Shown here piece by piece: positions 11,082 to 19,788 of a stretch of DNA of 36,624 bases. The first letter of the stretch is position 1, and each line of letters starts with the position of its first letter. Made by a program: the position numbers and the translations under genes. This DNA comes from an uncultured Anaerolineales bacterium. Its GTDB lineage: Bacteria > Chloroflexota > Anaerolineae > Anaerolineales > UBA4823. The stretch is from assembly GCA_937928795.1 (NCBI GenBank), contig CALFWB010000090.1:1-36624 (forward strand), read 5' to 3'. A model generated the notes under the pieces. It saw only the letters and a program-made list of their open reading frames with translations. It was not told where the DNA came from and made no database searches.

Positions 11082-11151
11082 CGTTCGATACACTCTCCTC
11101 AAACTTCTTATGCTGATCAATCATCCTATGATCAAATTCGCCGCAGCTCGC

Positions 11152-12189
11152 TTAAGCTGAGCTGGGTGATTCGAGATAGACGACTTGCTTCATTTCCGCA
11201 GCGCGATAGGCAGCGAGTGCAATTCGCAAGGCAGCAACACCATCCTCAAGTGTACAGCGCGGTACTTCCTGTCCTTCGACAACCCCCAAAAAATGCTGCA
11301 TTTCAGCCAAAAAAAGGTCATTGCGTTCTAGGGGTTTGCTCGGATCGAGCGGGGAGAAGCTGGGAAATAAATGCAGCGGTGCTTCACCGGTTTGTTGCGG
11401 CTCAAAGCGGTAGAGGCGAGTTTCCCCGCTGGAACTTTCCCATTCGATTGTGCCATGCGAACCGATAATTTGTAAGTTGTGGCGCGGTGGACGTTGCAGA
11501 TAATCCAAGTGAACACTTCCAAAAACTCCGTTGGCAAACCAAAGGCAAATTTCAGCCATATCTTCAACTTGAATTTCCAAGTTACTTAGCTTTTCAACCG
11601 CAGCAAAAACGCGGCTCACATCACCGAACAACCACCTCAGATAATCCAAGGGATGTGAAAGGGTTAGAACCAATCCACCCCCCAAATCCGCTCGGGCGCT
11701 ATAACCCTGTCGATAATCCTCCCAAGGATGCCAGCCGGGCAAATATTCGCCCCAATGAGCGCGGACGATTAACGGTCGTCCGATCAAACCTTGTTGAAGC
11801 ATCTCTTTGACTTTGAGCAAGCCGGGATGAAAGCGAAAATGGTAACCAACCAACACGCGACAATGGTTCTGCTGAACCAGACGCTGAAGTTCATCAAGTC
11901 TATCCAAGTTATGGGAAATAGGTTTTTCAATAAGCAGATGACAACCCCGCTCGGCGGCTGCCAAAGCCACTTCCAGATGTAAGGCAGTTGGGTTAGCGAT
12001 GATGACTGCATCAGGGCGGTGATCTAAAGCAGCAGCCAAATCAGTCTCTTGAGGAAAGCAGCTTAGCTCTTCATCCGGCAAGGTACTCCGACGTGTGCGG
12101 TACAGTAAGATGTCTTGCACACTCAAAGCTTGTAAATTGCGCAGATGGCGCCGCCCAATTGAGCCAAGACCGGCAATCAGAATTTTCAT
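11152..12189 (-). CDS. Gfo/Idh/MocA-family NAD(P) oxidoreductase
   Basis: A 345-residue protein with the N-terminal Rossmann motif GLGSIG (7-12) right after the start and the family EKP motif at 88-90 (LLIEKP). A C-terminal alpha/beta domain containing DLGGGLVLTLSHPLDYL completes the family pattern. Members oxidise or reduce sugars and sugar nucleotides, for instance making 3-keto or amino-sugar precursors. I start it at ATG 12189, which overlaps the sulfotransferase stop in an ATGA; longer readings would run through the sulfotransferase and place 52 unrelated residues before the Rossmann fold. It sits between the sulfotransferase and the CBS-dehydrogenase. A WlbA-like step on the product of a nucleotide-sugar dehydrogenase is one option, but the substrate is unknown. 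Confidence 0.92.
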   Translation of the reverse strand: MKILIAGLGSIGRRHLRNLQALSVQDILLYRTRRSTLPDEELSCFPQETDLAAALDHRPDAVIIANPTALHLEVALAAAERGCHLLIEKPISHNLDRLDELQRLVQQNHCRVLVGYHFRFHPGLLKVKEMLQQGLIGRPLIVRAHWGEYLPGWHPWEDYRQGYSARADLGGGLVLTLSHPLDYLRWLFGDVSRVFAAVEKLSNLEIQVEDMAEICLWFANGVFGSVHLDYLQRPPRHNLQIIGSHGTIEWESSSGETRLYRFEPQQTGEAPLHLFPSFSPLDPSKPLERNDLFLAEMQHFLGVVEGQEVPRCTLEDGVAALRIALAAYRAAEMKQVVYLESPSSA

Positions 12190-13229
12190 TGTTCTCCGTC
12201 CGTTGGATACCCCCATGCCCGTAGTGTCGCCCCGGCTTTTTCTAGAAAGAGGGCTTTTTCTTGGGGGGTAAAAAATTCTCGCCACGAGCCACTTTGACCT
12301 TTGCGCAGAAGCTGGGCAATTTGCCCGGCTTTTTGATTCTGCCAATCGGCGTCTGGGTTTTCTTGCATTTCAGCCTGTAAGACTGATTCCAGTCTGGGAT
12401 CGATTGCCTGAACACCCAGAAACTGCCAGATCTTTTGCATTTCCGCCCATCCGTTGGTGAGCAAATCTTCATACCGTATAACTAGAAAGCGATCGTCGTA
12501 TAGCTCGCGTCCAAGGGCAATGGTAGTTTCGACATTTTCAACCCATTCCTCAACCGCCCTCAGAAAACCTTTTGGGGTAAAGATGGACTTTTCACCTTGC
12601 AAAAAAGGCTGAGGGCGGAGAGCAAATTCATCTCGCAATTGTAGGTCTTGCTTTGAAAGGTGTTGCGGCGAATCGATAAAAGATTGAAAGCGGTGCGAAA
12701 GGATGGTATCCCGTCCATCTCTAAGGATATAAATGAGGCGGGCGTCAGGATACACGGCATGGGCGCGGCGCACCGCTTCACCGTTAACCAAGCTATTAGG
12801 GCTTTTATCCCCAACAATGGATTTCCCGAAGCGAGCTGCCTCCCGTTCTAGGATAAAATCTGCCGTTACCCTCAAAACCAGCGGTGAAAGGTCGTGCCCG
12901 CCGTTCCAGCGATTGCTTCGCCGCCCTAACCATTCCCCGATAGCCGGGTCTTGGACAAGTGCCGTCAGGAAAGGTGGACGTGTGAAAAAGTGTGCTTGCC
13001 AGTTGCAATGAACTTCGGGATGAACTCGAACTAAGCGTGCCAGCAGCGTCGTCCCCGAACGCGCATGGCCAAAAATAAAAAACTTCTGCCGGGGGAAGAA
13101 TTGTTTTATTTCGGCAATTTCCTCAGAGGTGAGAGAAGGTATGTTACGTGAGATAGCCTTTGACGACGATTCTCCTTTGCGCAGAATCCACCATGCCCGT
13201 TTCATTCGCCATAATAAACTGTTCTTCAT
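12186..13229 (-). CDS. PAPS-dependent sulfotransferase
   Basis: A 347-residue sulfotransferase with the 5'-phosphosulfate-binding loop GHARSGTTLL at 54-63 and the 3'-phosphate-binding stretch RLIYILRDGRDTILSHR at 164-180. These are the two PAPS-binding signatures. No signal peptide is evident, so it should act in the cytosol on the growing or lipid-linked glycan. The start ATG at 13229 overlaps the upstream stop (ATGA); a more distal start would add 26 residues inside the neighbouring gene and is unlikely. Together with the PAPS synthetase at 3096-4892 in the same unit it indicates a sulfated surface polysaccharide. The acceptor sugar is unknown. Confidence 0.93.
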   Translation of the reverse strand: MKNSLLWRMKRAWWILRKGESSSKAISRNIPSLTSEEIAEIKQFFPRQKFFIFGHARSGTTLLARLVRVHPEVHCNWQAHFFTRPPFLTALVQDPAIGEWLGRRSNRWNGGHDLSPLVLRVTADFILEREAARFGKSIVGDKSPNSLVNGEAVRRAHAVYPDARLIYILRDGRDTILSHRFQSFIDSPQHLSKQDLQLRDEFALRPQPFLQGEKSIFTPKGFLRAVEEWVENVETTIALGRELYDDRFLVIRYEDLLTNGWAEMQKIWQFLGVQAIDPRLESVLQAEMQENPDADWQNQKAGQIAQLLRKGQSGSWREFFTPQEKALFLEKAGATLRAWGYPTDGEQ

Positions 13230-14671
13230 GCTTTTCTCGCCGTGAGAGCCAATTGAGCTAAATATGCACCGGTGCGCGATCCTGCACTTCCATCGGTGTA
13301 GGTACATTCTTGTTGCACAAATAATTTCTGAGCTTGGCGGTCTCGTTGAGGATCAAGTAAATATTCATTGATCACCTCACACAATTCTTCCTCATTGGTT
13401 GCCACCCGTCCAGCAGCGGAGCGGCGGAAGCGCTGGTGAGTCGGCCAATTCCCGATCTGTGTAAGAGGCAAGGAGTATTCGCCGGGCCAACCGGTGGGTG
13501 AGTCGATGGTCACGCTGACAATCGGCGTCTGATGAATAGCAGTTTCCACCACCATGGTCGAGTAAACCGTCAGGAAAACATCTGAATGTGCCATCATGGA
13601 CGATTTCTCATGCATATCTTCACCCGAGTAATAACCCAGTTCGCCGCCTAATGGAACCGGTTCAACCACATGCACATGGGGATAACGCTTTGCTAAGTCA
13701 TAGATCTGCTGACGCTCGGTGGACCAGCGTTTCACGGTGGTAAAGTGGTTGGGATGTAAACGCACCAAGAGCTGACAGGGAGCTACCAGACGATCTCCAG
13801 CTACTAACCGAGCAATGGCTTCAATATTTTGAATGTTCGGTGAGTAGGTGACGAAACTGGCAGCATAGCCCAAGAGTTTACGGTTGGGGTCTAAGCCGTG
13901 GAGGGCAAAATACTGCTCGCGGGGCAGCAACCATTGGCGCCGAAAATAGCCATCATAAGAAGGGATACCGCCGATATGAATCTGTTCCGCCCGCCAATCA
14001 GAACCGTCAATCAGCTCCTGCTTCTGAGCTGCTGACCAACAAGAGATATGGTCAATGCGGGCGCCGGGCAGGGCATGGCTGCTGGGATTATCCCAGCCTA
14101 GCACGATGGCAGCCGTGCGCACTCGCCGAGCAACGGCCTCTCTCAGCAGATAGCGATCCATACGCCAGCCGGCTGTGCTTGCCACAACCAAATCCGGTTG
14201 GTAGCGTTCGAAGAGATCGGCATAAACATGCGGGGTAAAGCGATGTTGCCAATCGATTAATACCTTTCGGGCATAGCGATTGTGGCGCAAGATATACAAA
14301 ACCATGCGCACAAGTGGAAAAATCCTCCGCCGTTTCGGTGGTGCTTCGGTGTAAACCCAGCGCACATAATTGTTCACTGTGGCTAAATTCATGCGCGCCG
14401 AAGCACCCGCCCGCCGAAAGAAATCCAACCACCATTGGAGGGAATTGCGCTCTTGTTGAAAGTACGCCCGCAGACGATCGAGGCGTAAACCCTCCACGAT
14501 TAAGCCTTCGCGTCCGAAGCTTTGACGGATCTTATCCAATAGGTGATCATCTGTTAGAAGCACCACTTGCAACCCTGCGTCCAACAGGGTCTGGATAACA
14601 TCGGTTTGAAGAAAGTACACAATAGCTAAGCCGTGATCGGCACTGATAAAAATCGTTTTCTTACGCTCCAT
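13226..14671 (-). CDS. GT-B-like polysaccharide biosynthesis protein (glycosyl- or glycerophosphotransferase-like)
   Basis: This 481-residue soluble protein is not one I recognise with certainty. It has a Rossmann-like N-terminus (FISADHGLAIVYFL, then VVLLTDDHL). A C-terminal half follows with LLVRLHPNHF, a downstream acidic SSMMAHSDVFLTVYSTMVVE stretch and TPIVSVTIDSP. That pattern recalls CDP-glycerol glycerophosphotransferase and KpsC/KpsS-type GT-B folds, where the donor site lies near an HP motif and a conserved STxxxE. The start ATG at 14671 is preceded by GGAG at 5 nt; a GTG two codons earlier is possible. It overlaps the sulfotransferase start and probably adds a sugar or polyol unit to the same glycan. 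Confidence 0.78.
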   Translation of the reverse strand: MERKKTIFISADHGLAIVYFLQTDVIQTLLDAGLQVVLLTDDHLLDKIRQSFGREGLIVEGLRLDRLRAYFQQERNSLQWWLDFFRRAGASARMNLATVNNYVRWVYTEAPPKRRRIFPLVRMVLYILRHNRYARKVLIDWQHRFTPHVYADLFERYQPDLVVASTAGWRMDRYLLREAVARRVRTAAIVLGWDNPSSHALPGARIDHISCWSAAQKQELIDGSDWRAEQIHIGGIPSYDGYFRRQWLLPREQYFALHGLDPNRKLLGYAASFVTYSPNIQNIEAIARLVAGDRLVAPCQLLVRLHPNHFTTVKRWSTERQQIYDLAKRYPHVHVVEPVPLGGELGYYSGEDMHEKSSMMAHSDVFLTVYSTMVVETAIHQTPIVSVTIDSPTGWPGEYSLPLTQIGNWPTHQRFRRSAAGRVATNEEELCEVINEYLLDPQRDRQAQKLFVQQECTYTDGSAGSRTGAYLAQLALTARKA

Positions 14672-14707
14672 CCACACTCCGCTTGCTGACCTGTGTACAG
14701 CATCGCA

Positions 14708-15676
14708 TCAATCAGTATGGCGATATAAAAATTCAAAGGTCTTGTTGTTCAGCCAAATGACCCATCGCCGTAAGGGTTTCCAAAGCCGTTTTTCCTTTTG
14801 ACGCCCAGACATGCGTCTTGTCTCTAGTCTCAAAAGAGAGACCTCGTTTTCCAAACCCTGCAACGTGTTTCCTAGATGCTGCACCCACCAGTTTGGTGTT
14901 GACAGGCGCAGATAGCCTTTCTCGTTCAAGGCAATATCAAGTGCTCTAACCTGACCCATTGGCCGCTCAGAGGGCAAAGGGATGACTTCTTGCAAAACTC
15001 GTTTACGGGCAACGAATTGAAAGTGTCCTGCACCTACATAGTAACGCTTGCCATGGAAGAACAGGCACGTATCCTGCCGGGAGTCAAAGTGTTGGCGGGC
15101 TTCGGCTTCGGTTTTCCCAAGGCTACGTGAATGCCGCCAGTAATCTTCCCAAGCTAAAAACTGTCCTTGTTGGAGTTCTACATCGGGCTGACTTTTTGCC
15201 CAACGGAGCGTCTGATCGGCATATTGAAGAGGACTCCATAACGGCATCCCCGTGACCATTCCTGCCCTTGGGAAGGTCTCCAGAACCTTAACCAGCGCCG
15301 AAAGCCAACCGGGATAGAAATACACATCGCTATCGGCATAAGCGATGATTTCACCCGGTGCCCCTGCGAAGAGGATATTCCACGCCCCTGCCTTTCCAAT
15401 GTTCTTGTCGGACAGCCAGAGAAACTGAATTTTGCCCTGTTCGTGAACCTCTTGTAAATACTGGCGCACCTCTGCGCAACTGGCATTGTCAAAGAGGAGC
15501 AAGTCATAAGGCAAATCGGTATTTTGCCAAATGCTGCCGAGACAGACTTTGAGCACTTCAAGGCTTTCGGCATAATATCCGCCAAGAAACGGAATATAGG
15601 TGATCACCGCCACAGTAATCTTCGCCGGTTGAGCAACTTCGCCGACAAACTTGGCAGGGTTCTGTCCAACGCGCAT
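14708..15676 (-). CDS. Family 2 glycosyltransferase
   Basis: A 322-residue GT-A enzyme. VAVITYIPFLGG begins the fold, LLLFDNAS follows, and the nucleotide/metal motif DSD lies at 115-117 (IAYADSDVYFYPGW). This is the typical GT2 layout with a DxD. Residues after about 285 form a basic tail (KEKRLWKPLRRW) that could touch the membrane. GAAGGAAAG precedes the ATG, and the gene starts 7 bp after the preceding transferase. Donor and acceptor are unknown. Confidence 0.92.
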   Translation of the reverse strand: MRVGQNPAKFVGEVAQPAKITVAVITYIPFLGGYYAESLEVLKVCLGSIWQNTDLPYDLLLFDNASCAEVRQYLQEVHEQGKIQFLWLSDKNIGKAGAWNILFAGAPGEIIAYADSDVYFYPGWLSALVKVLETFPRAGMVTGMPLWSPLQYADQTLRWAKSQPDVELQQGQFLAWEDYWRHSRSLGKTEAEARQHFDSRQDTCLFFHGKRYYVGAGHFQFVARKRVLQEVIPLPSERPMGQVRALDIALNEKGYLRLSTPNWWVQHLGNTLQGLENEVSLLRLETRRMSGRQKEKRLWKPLRRWVIWLNNKTFEFLYRHTD

Positions 15677-15683
15677 CTTTCCT

Positions 15684-16583
15684 TCACCTCATACGAAAAC
15701 GGCGGGCGCGCCGAAAACGCCGCGCAATCCACCAACGCCAGCCACGCCGTCGTTCCTCCGGCGGCATCAGCCATAACTCAATTTTGCGCAAAAGGCGTAA
15801 GAAGGTCAGCGGTGGACTTTGCAGGTGGCCGTCTTTGAGTTGAACTTGGCTATCCAGGATGTAATACATCGATCGCATTCCACCGGCTAGACTTAAGTTT
15901 CGTTCCGATTCTTCAAGATCGTAATGAGGTTTCCCGCCCGGCAAGTGACTATAATCATGGTCTTGGTGGATCATGGTTGCCGAGGGCGTTATATCCACAA
16001 CTGTAACGCCTTGTTGACAGGCATGAAAGATCATCCAATTATCCCACCCAGCTCGCCCAACGGCAAAATCGGGGATCTCTTGGAACTCCGAGCGAGGAAA
16101 AAGGAAAACATCGCTTCCGGCTGGCGGATGAAGTCGGCCACGGTGCTTGACTTCCGCTCTCAAGCGCTGATCCCAACCCTCAGAAAAATCCAGCGGTTTC
16201 TTCACTACTAAATCCCAACGCTGACCGATGGCAAGAAAACGTTGGCACTGCCTCAAGATGGTTTGCGCTGCTCGCACAAAATCGGGCAGCAGCAGGATAT
16301 CGGCATTGGCATAAACCATCAAGGGAGCTTGAGAGGCTTGACGAGCTAGTTCAAAGATAGAGCTGACCAATGGCGTGCCTTGATCGTTTCGCTCAACTTG
16401 TGCCAATTGAACGATGCCATACTCGCGAGCGACTTCGGCGAGTCCCTCTTCATCTCCCACGAGAAAGACTTCCACTTGGTCGCCAAGGTGCAGCCAGGAC
16501 TGAATGGCGTTGCGCTGGATCACATTGATGTGTGGATTGGTGAAAGGTTTGGGAGCCGAGAAAAGGGTGATGAGCTTAGGCAT
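15684..16583 (-). CDS. GT-A-fold glycosyltransferase-like protein
   Basis: A 299-residue protein beginning LITLFSAPKPF, with VEVFLVGDEEG as a second beta strand. A NAD motif in YANADILLLP (about 91-100) takes the place of the DxD of GT-A enzymes. WDNWMIFHAC and a later His/Asp cluster (MIHQDHDY) match the acceptor side of this group of surface-glycan transferases. A run of basic residues ends the protein (RRGWRWW, then RRFRRARRFRMR), suggesting membrane association. It lies between the SpsF-like gene and the GT2 with gaps under 10 bp. The sugar specificity is unknown. Confidence 0.82.
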   Translation of the reverse strand: MPKLITLFSAPKPFTNPHINVIQRNAIQSWLHLGDQVEVFLVGDEEGLAEVAREYGIVQLAQVERNDQGTPLVSSIFELARQASQAPLMVYANADILLLPDFVRAAQTILRQCQRFLAIGQRWDLVVKKPLDFSEGWDQRLRAEVKHRGRLHPPAGSDVFLFPRSEFQEIPDFAVGRAGWDNWMIFHACQQGVTVVDITPSATMIHQDHDYSHLPGGKPHYDLEESERNLSLAGGMRSMYYILDSQVQLKDGHLQSPPLTFLRLLRKIELWLMPPEERRRGWRWWIARRFRRARRFRMR

Positions 16584-16592
16584 GATGAGGAG

Positions 16593-17600
16593 TTATGAGT
16601 TATGGATTTTGGGTTTTGGGTTTGGGGGTGTGGTGATCCTTTCATCCACGTCGCGAACGGTTTTGTGGGAAACAGAAGCGTTGATCTGAGTCAGTTCAGG
16701 GTGACGCTTCACGAGATCTAGCACCTCAAGCCAAGAGAAGGTATCTCGGTTGTCAAAGTAAGCGTAAATTTGGCGGATGAGTTGTAAATCTTGCGAAGTA
16801 TCTACCGTCCAACGGTAAAAGCCATAGTCGGGATCATGATCGACTTGAAGGACGCGAAAAAAACCCGGTGGAACTTCAGGGATAAAGGGAGGCAATTGCA
16901 AGGTCGAAACATGCACCGAACGTTCTTCTTCGTAAATGTAGGGCATAACATGCTCGCGGTGATAGGGTTGGAACGCCTCCTGCCAAGCGCGTTCCAGCGC
17001 CTGAAAGGTGCAAACTTCAACATCTAAGCCAATCGGAAAGGTGCGCTTCCAGGGTGGTGGCAACCGATTGGCAGCAAAATCCCACAGTGCGCCTCTCCTC
17101 CCCTCGCCCTCCGGGAGAGAGGCTAGGGGTGAAGGTCTCCCCTCGCCCTCCGGGAGAGGGGCCGGGGGTGAGGGCTTCCTCCCCTCGCCCTCCGGGAGAG
17201 GGGCCGGGGGTGAGGGCATCCTCCCCCACTCAAAAAACGCCTCAATCACCTGATCGATTACCTGGGGATCAATCAGCGGGCAGTCCGCTGTGATGCGCAC
17301 AACCACGTTGGCTTGAAAGCCTAAGGCTATCTTATAGAAGCGATCTAGCACATCAAAAACGCTCCCGCGCCCAACCGATACCCCAATCTCCCGGCAAAGC
17401 TGAACAATGGCATCATCTTCAGGGGCAACCGTTGTAGCGACGATCACCTCATCCAACTGCCTCGCCTTGCGGGTTCTCTCAATCACCCGCTGTAACATCG
17501 GTTTCCCCCCGATATCCAACAACACTTTATCGGGCAAGCGGCTGGAACTGCGCCGCGCTTGAATCATGGCAACAATCCTTCTAGAGTTACTTGACTTCAT
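16593..17600 (-). CDS. SpsF-like cytidylyltransferase with an in-frame repeat insertion
   Basis: A 335-residue member of the SpsF/acylneuraminate-cytidylyltransferase group. The nucleotide-binding AMIQARRSSSRLPDKVL sits at 11-27, VVVRITADCPLIDP at 99-112, GLDVEV in the middle and the family-type end RWTVDTSQDL near the C-terminus. SpsF relatives are usually near 250 residues. Here residues about 127-169 are an extra segment of three PSPPAPLPEGEGR-like units encoded by a GC-rich DNA repeat (17100-17217), placed between a helix and the next strand, so the core may still fold. It probably activates a nonulosonate with CTP, as a partner of the NeuB at 20887. The start is taken as ATG 17600; GTG 17615 overlaps the upstream gene, and neither has a clear Shine-Dalgarno. 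Confidence 0.88.
   Translation of the reverse strand: MKSSNSRRIVAMIQARRSSSRLPDKVLLDIGGKPMLQRVIERTRKARQLDEVIVATTVAPEDDAIVQLCREIGVSVGRGSVFDVLDRFYKIALGFQANVVVRITADCPLIDPQVIDQVIEAFFEWGRMPSPPAPLPEGEGRKPSPPAPLPEGEGRPSPLASLPEGEGRRGALWDFAANRLPPPWKRTFPIGLDVEVCTFQALERAWQEAFQPYHREHVMPYIYEEERSVHVSTLQLPPFIPEVPPGFFRVLQVDHDPDYGFYRWTVDTSQDLQLIRQIYAYFDNRDTFSWLEVLDLVKRHPELTQINASVSHKTVRDVDERITTPPNPKPKIHNS
17100..17217. repeat. Three tandem copies of a 37-bp GC-rich palindromic repeat inside a CDS
   Basis: Copies at 17100-17136, 17139-17175 and 17181-17217 share the core CCCCTCGCCCTCCGGGAGAG followed by a GGGG-rich, TGAGGG-like end. The last two copies are identical over 37 bp and the first has four substitutions. 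Starts are 39 and 42 bp apart, both multiples of three, which keeps the SpsF-like frame open. The unit is partly self-complementary (CCCTC...GAGGG) and resembles GC-rich REP-like elements known to be dispersed in many bacterial genomes. Confidence 0.93.
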
Positions 17601-17601
17601 T

Positions 17602-19617
17602 TTAGGGAGTGACACACAGGTACGTCTGCAGTTTCGTTACATCCTCTGGAGATCGAGAAGACGCAGGGTCATTCCACTGTTCACAAAGGGAAGCAGTTAG
17701 ACTTGGATCGGAACGCAAGCGTTGAGCCATCTCTTCAGCTCGCGTCTCTTGTCCCTCCATAGCGTATGCCACAAAGAATGGCAACCATTCATAAACATCG
17801 TATGGGGCTAAATTTTGCTCAGCCGCTCTCTCGGCAAGGTGAATCACCGCTTTCCAATCTCCCTTTTGACGGTAATAACTCGCTTTTTGATAAAAGTAAC
17901 ACCATGTGTGCGGCGGTTCTTTGCCGAAAATCTGTTCATCTGGTTGAACAAAGGGTTGATCAAGGTAGATGCGCTCTATGTGAGAATAGCGGGCAGCCAA
18001 GCGCACCCAAGGGTCAGTGCGGCTCGACAATTCTACTTGATTGCCATCGAACACATGCAGACACGAGTTTTTATGAGGCATATTCAGGATCAAAGGGTTA
18101 TCGAAATCACGGGTGAGATAAATATCGCGATAACGGCGGGTTGCTTTCCCTTTCCACGATAGTTGAAGGACCGAATCCTCATATATAAGTTCACCGCCCA
18201 GACGTGGTCGAGGTTGATCAGGGTAATAGAGCAAATTAGCCGGCGCCCAGATTTCATAGTCCTCAGAGAGATAAAAAGGTTGGGGTAACTTAAGCATCAG
18301 AAACGTGCTTCGCTTTATGCTTGGAGCGCGCCAACTCAACTGCCACCACACCTGACGTTGAATCTGCCAATAATCGATCATGTATTTTGAATTATAGTAA
18401 TGGGTGAGCAAAGAAGAAAAAACCAGCGCGCCCATCACCCATTGCCCCAAGCGTCCCCGAAAAACGGTTGCCAACAAACCAGCTATAAAAATCGCAACTC
18501 CAAGCGAGGCTGGCAAAGTGAAGCGATCGTCTCGGCTAATAAAGCGCACATCTTGCAAGGTCGCTACTACAGGGAGCAATGCAGAAAGTACTCCAATCAA
18601 GCCAATCACGGTCAGAGAGTAGGTCTCCCCAGCCCTAGAGGAGGTTTGTTCATCGGTATCAGAACCTGACTGGAGAAACCTCCAAAGATAGACGAAAATT
18701 CCCAACCCAAGAAGAGCGAAAAGCACACCCCAGAGAAGCAGTTTATAGTCTCCATAGTACCATTGATTGTAAAGAGGAATAAACCATGCGAGAAAGAGGC
18801 TTTCGAAAGTATCCCGCATAAGTTCCAAGCCAAGTCGTAAGGTATAATAGGCATAACCGCTGGCATAAGTTGCCCATAAACGTTCGGTATTCAAAGTGGG
18901 GCGATCGGTGGAGAAAACGAAAAATCGCCAGAATAAAAAAGCGACAAGGATCAAACCATAAGGGATCCACTCCCTAATCCATCGCAGAAAAGCTCGCCTC
19001 AAGTTCAGCGGCTGTGTCCTATGTAAGCCGTACCATAAAATGGCAGCCCTCAAACCTTCGATACCAATGTAGTACTCCATCGTAAAAGGATAAAGCGCTG
19101 CCAAAACCAATGCAAAAAAGCGGTAGCCGAAGCCTTGCCATTTGCTTGGAGTATAAATCGCCTTGACCATCAAAAGCATAGATAGCACGGCCGAGGTAAT
19201 TCCATGCCAGTGCATTTGGAAACAGTTGGGCTGAGTTTGCTGTAAAAAGCCGGGATAGACAGCAAAGAGCAAAGCTGCGCCTGTCGCCACCCAATATGGT
19301 TGCTGCCAGAGTTGACGTACCAAGGCAAAAAATAGTAGGGTCGCTAGAAGGCGCAGAAGAAAAGCATACACCCCCCAGAGTATCGGAGAATTACCCAAAA
19401 GTGGGTATAAAGTGGCATATAGGTGACCCATTAGGGGGCGTTCATTGGCATACATCGGAATAAAGGCGCTTGCCCCGCGGGTTACGCCATTCCAAGTGAC
19501 ATACCAATCCTCGCGATAGAACCCCAAGAACGGAACCCAAACCGCATAGGCGAGGACCATCATAAACAAGATCAGGGTTACCGAAGTAAGGTTAGATTTT
19601 CGGTGAAATTGCTTCAT
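17602..19617 (-). CDS. Multi-spanning GT-C-like membrane glycosyltransferase with TPR-like tail
   Basis: A 671-residue integral membrane protein. The first transmembrane helix (about 11-31) is followed by FYREDWYVTWNG with an acidic ED pair at 36-37, the position of catalytic acids in GT-C enzymes of the ArnT/PMT kind. About ten more hydrophobic segments continue to about residue 420. The remaining 250 residues are soluble and end with helical, TPR-like sequence (GDWKAVIHLAERAAEQN). It probably transfers a sugar from a lipid-phosphate donor, or polymerises, on the outer face of the membrane. I placed the start at ATG 19617, since the 50 codons upstream show no membrane or domain character. 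The 170 bp before it is the largest gap inside the polysaccharide unit. Confidence 0.8.
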   Translation of the reverse strand: MKQFHRKSNLTSVTLILFMMVLAYAVWVPFLGFYREDWYVTWNGVTRGASAFIPMYANERPLMGHLYATLYPLLGNSPILWGVYAFLLRLLATLLFFALVRQLWQQPYWVATGAALLFAVYPGFLQQTQPNCFQMHWHGITSAVLSMLLMVKAIYTPSKWQGFGYRFFALVLAALYPFTMEYYIGIEGLRAAILWYGLHRTQPLNLRRAFLRWIREWIPYGLILVAFLFWRFFVFSTDRPTLNTERLWATYASGYAYYTLRLGLELMRDTFESLFLAWFIPLYNQWYYGDYKLLLWGVLFALLGLGIFVYLWRFLQSGSDTDEQTSSRAGETYSLTVIGLIGVLSALLPVVATLQDVRFISRDDRFTLPASLGVAIFIAGLLATVFRGRLGQWVMGALVFSSLLTHYYNSKYMIDYWQIQRQVWWQLSWRAPSIKRSTFLMLKLPQPFYLSEDYEIWAPANLLYYPDQPRPRLGGELIYEDSVLQLSWKGKATRRYRDIYLTRDFDNPLILNMPHKNSCLHVFDGNQVELSSRTDPWVRLAARYSHIERIYLDQPFVQPDEQIFGKEPPHTWCYFYQKASYYRQKGDWKAVIHLAERAAEQNLAPYDVYEWLPFFVAYAMEGQETRAEEMAQRLRSDPSLTASLCEQWNDPASSRSPEDVTKLQTYLCVTP

Positions 19618-19788
19618 TTTCGCACCGTATTTTTCATTCTGCAGCGAAAGCTTTCTACAGTCTGCCTTCAATAAGAGGCACCTCATGCGTTCGCCCGTTT
19701 TTAGACAGTATAGTAGGCTGTTACCAATGCCCCTTGCTTTCCGAAACCACTTCGGGTGCACATGCAAAGCCTCAGAACCCCCCGAAAC
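19618..19788 (-). other. 171-bp intergenic gap with a weak promoter-like hexamer
   Basis: No gene is visible between the GT4 stop and the chosen start of the membrane protein. On the minus strand a TATACT hexamer (19707-19712) could be a -10, but I find no matching -35 at normal spacing. A 5-bp stem CCGAA/TTCGG at 19741-19755 is too short, and lacks a T-run, to be called a terminator. An internal promoter here is possible but unproven. Confidence 0.3.

Noticed and set aside
11111-11136. TGATCA/TGATCA dyad before the CBS-dehydrogenase gene
   Set aside because: Each arm is itself palindromic and short, and it occurs in A/T-rich sequence where this is likely by chance.
12190-12345. N-terminal extension of the Gfo/Idh/MocA oxidoreductase
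   Set aside because: The 52 added residues would precede a complete Rossmann start and lie wholly inside the sulfotransferase gene; the ATG at 12189 forms a normal ATGA overlap.
13230-13307. N-terminal extension of the sulfotransferase
   Set aside because: It runs inside the neighbouring GT-B-like gene, while ATG 13229 is coupled to that gene's stop.
17100-17217. CRISPR array
   Set aside because: The three repeats are separated by only 2-5 bp, have no spacers, are in a coding frame and no cas gene is near.
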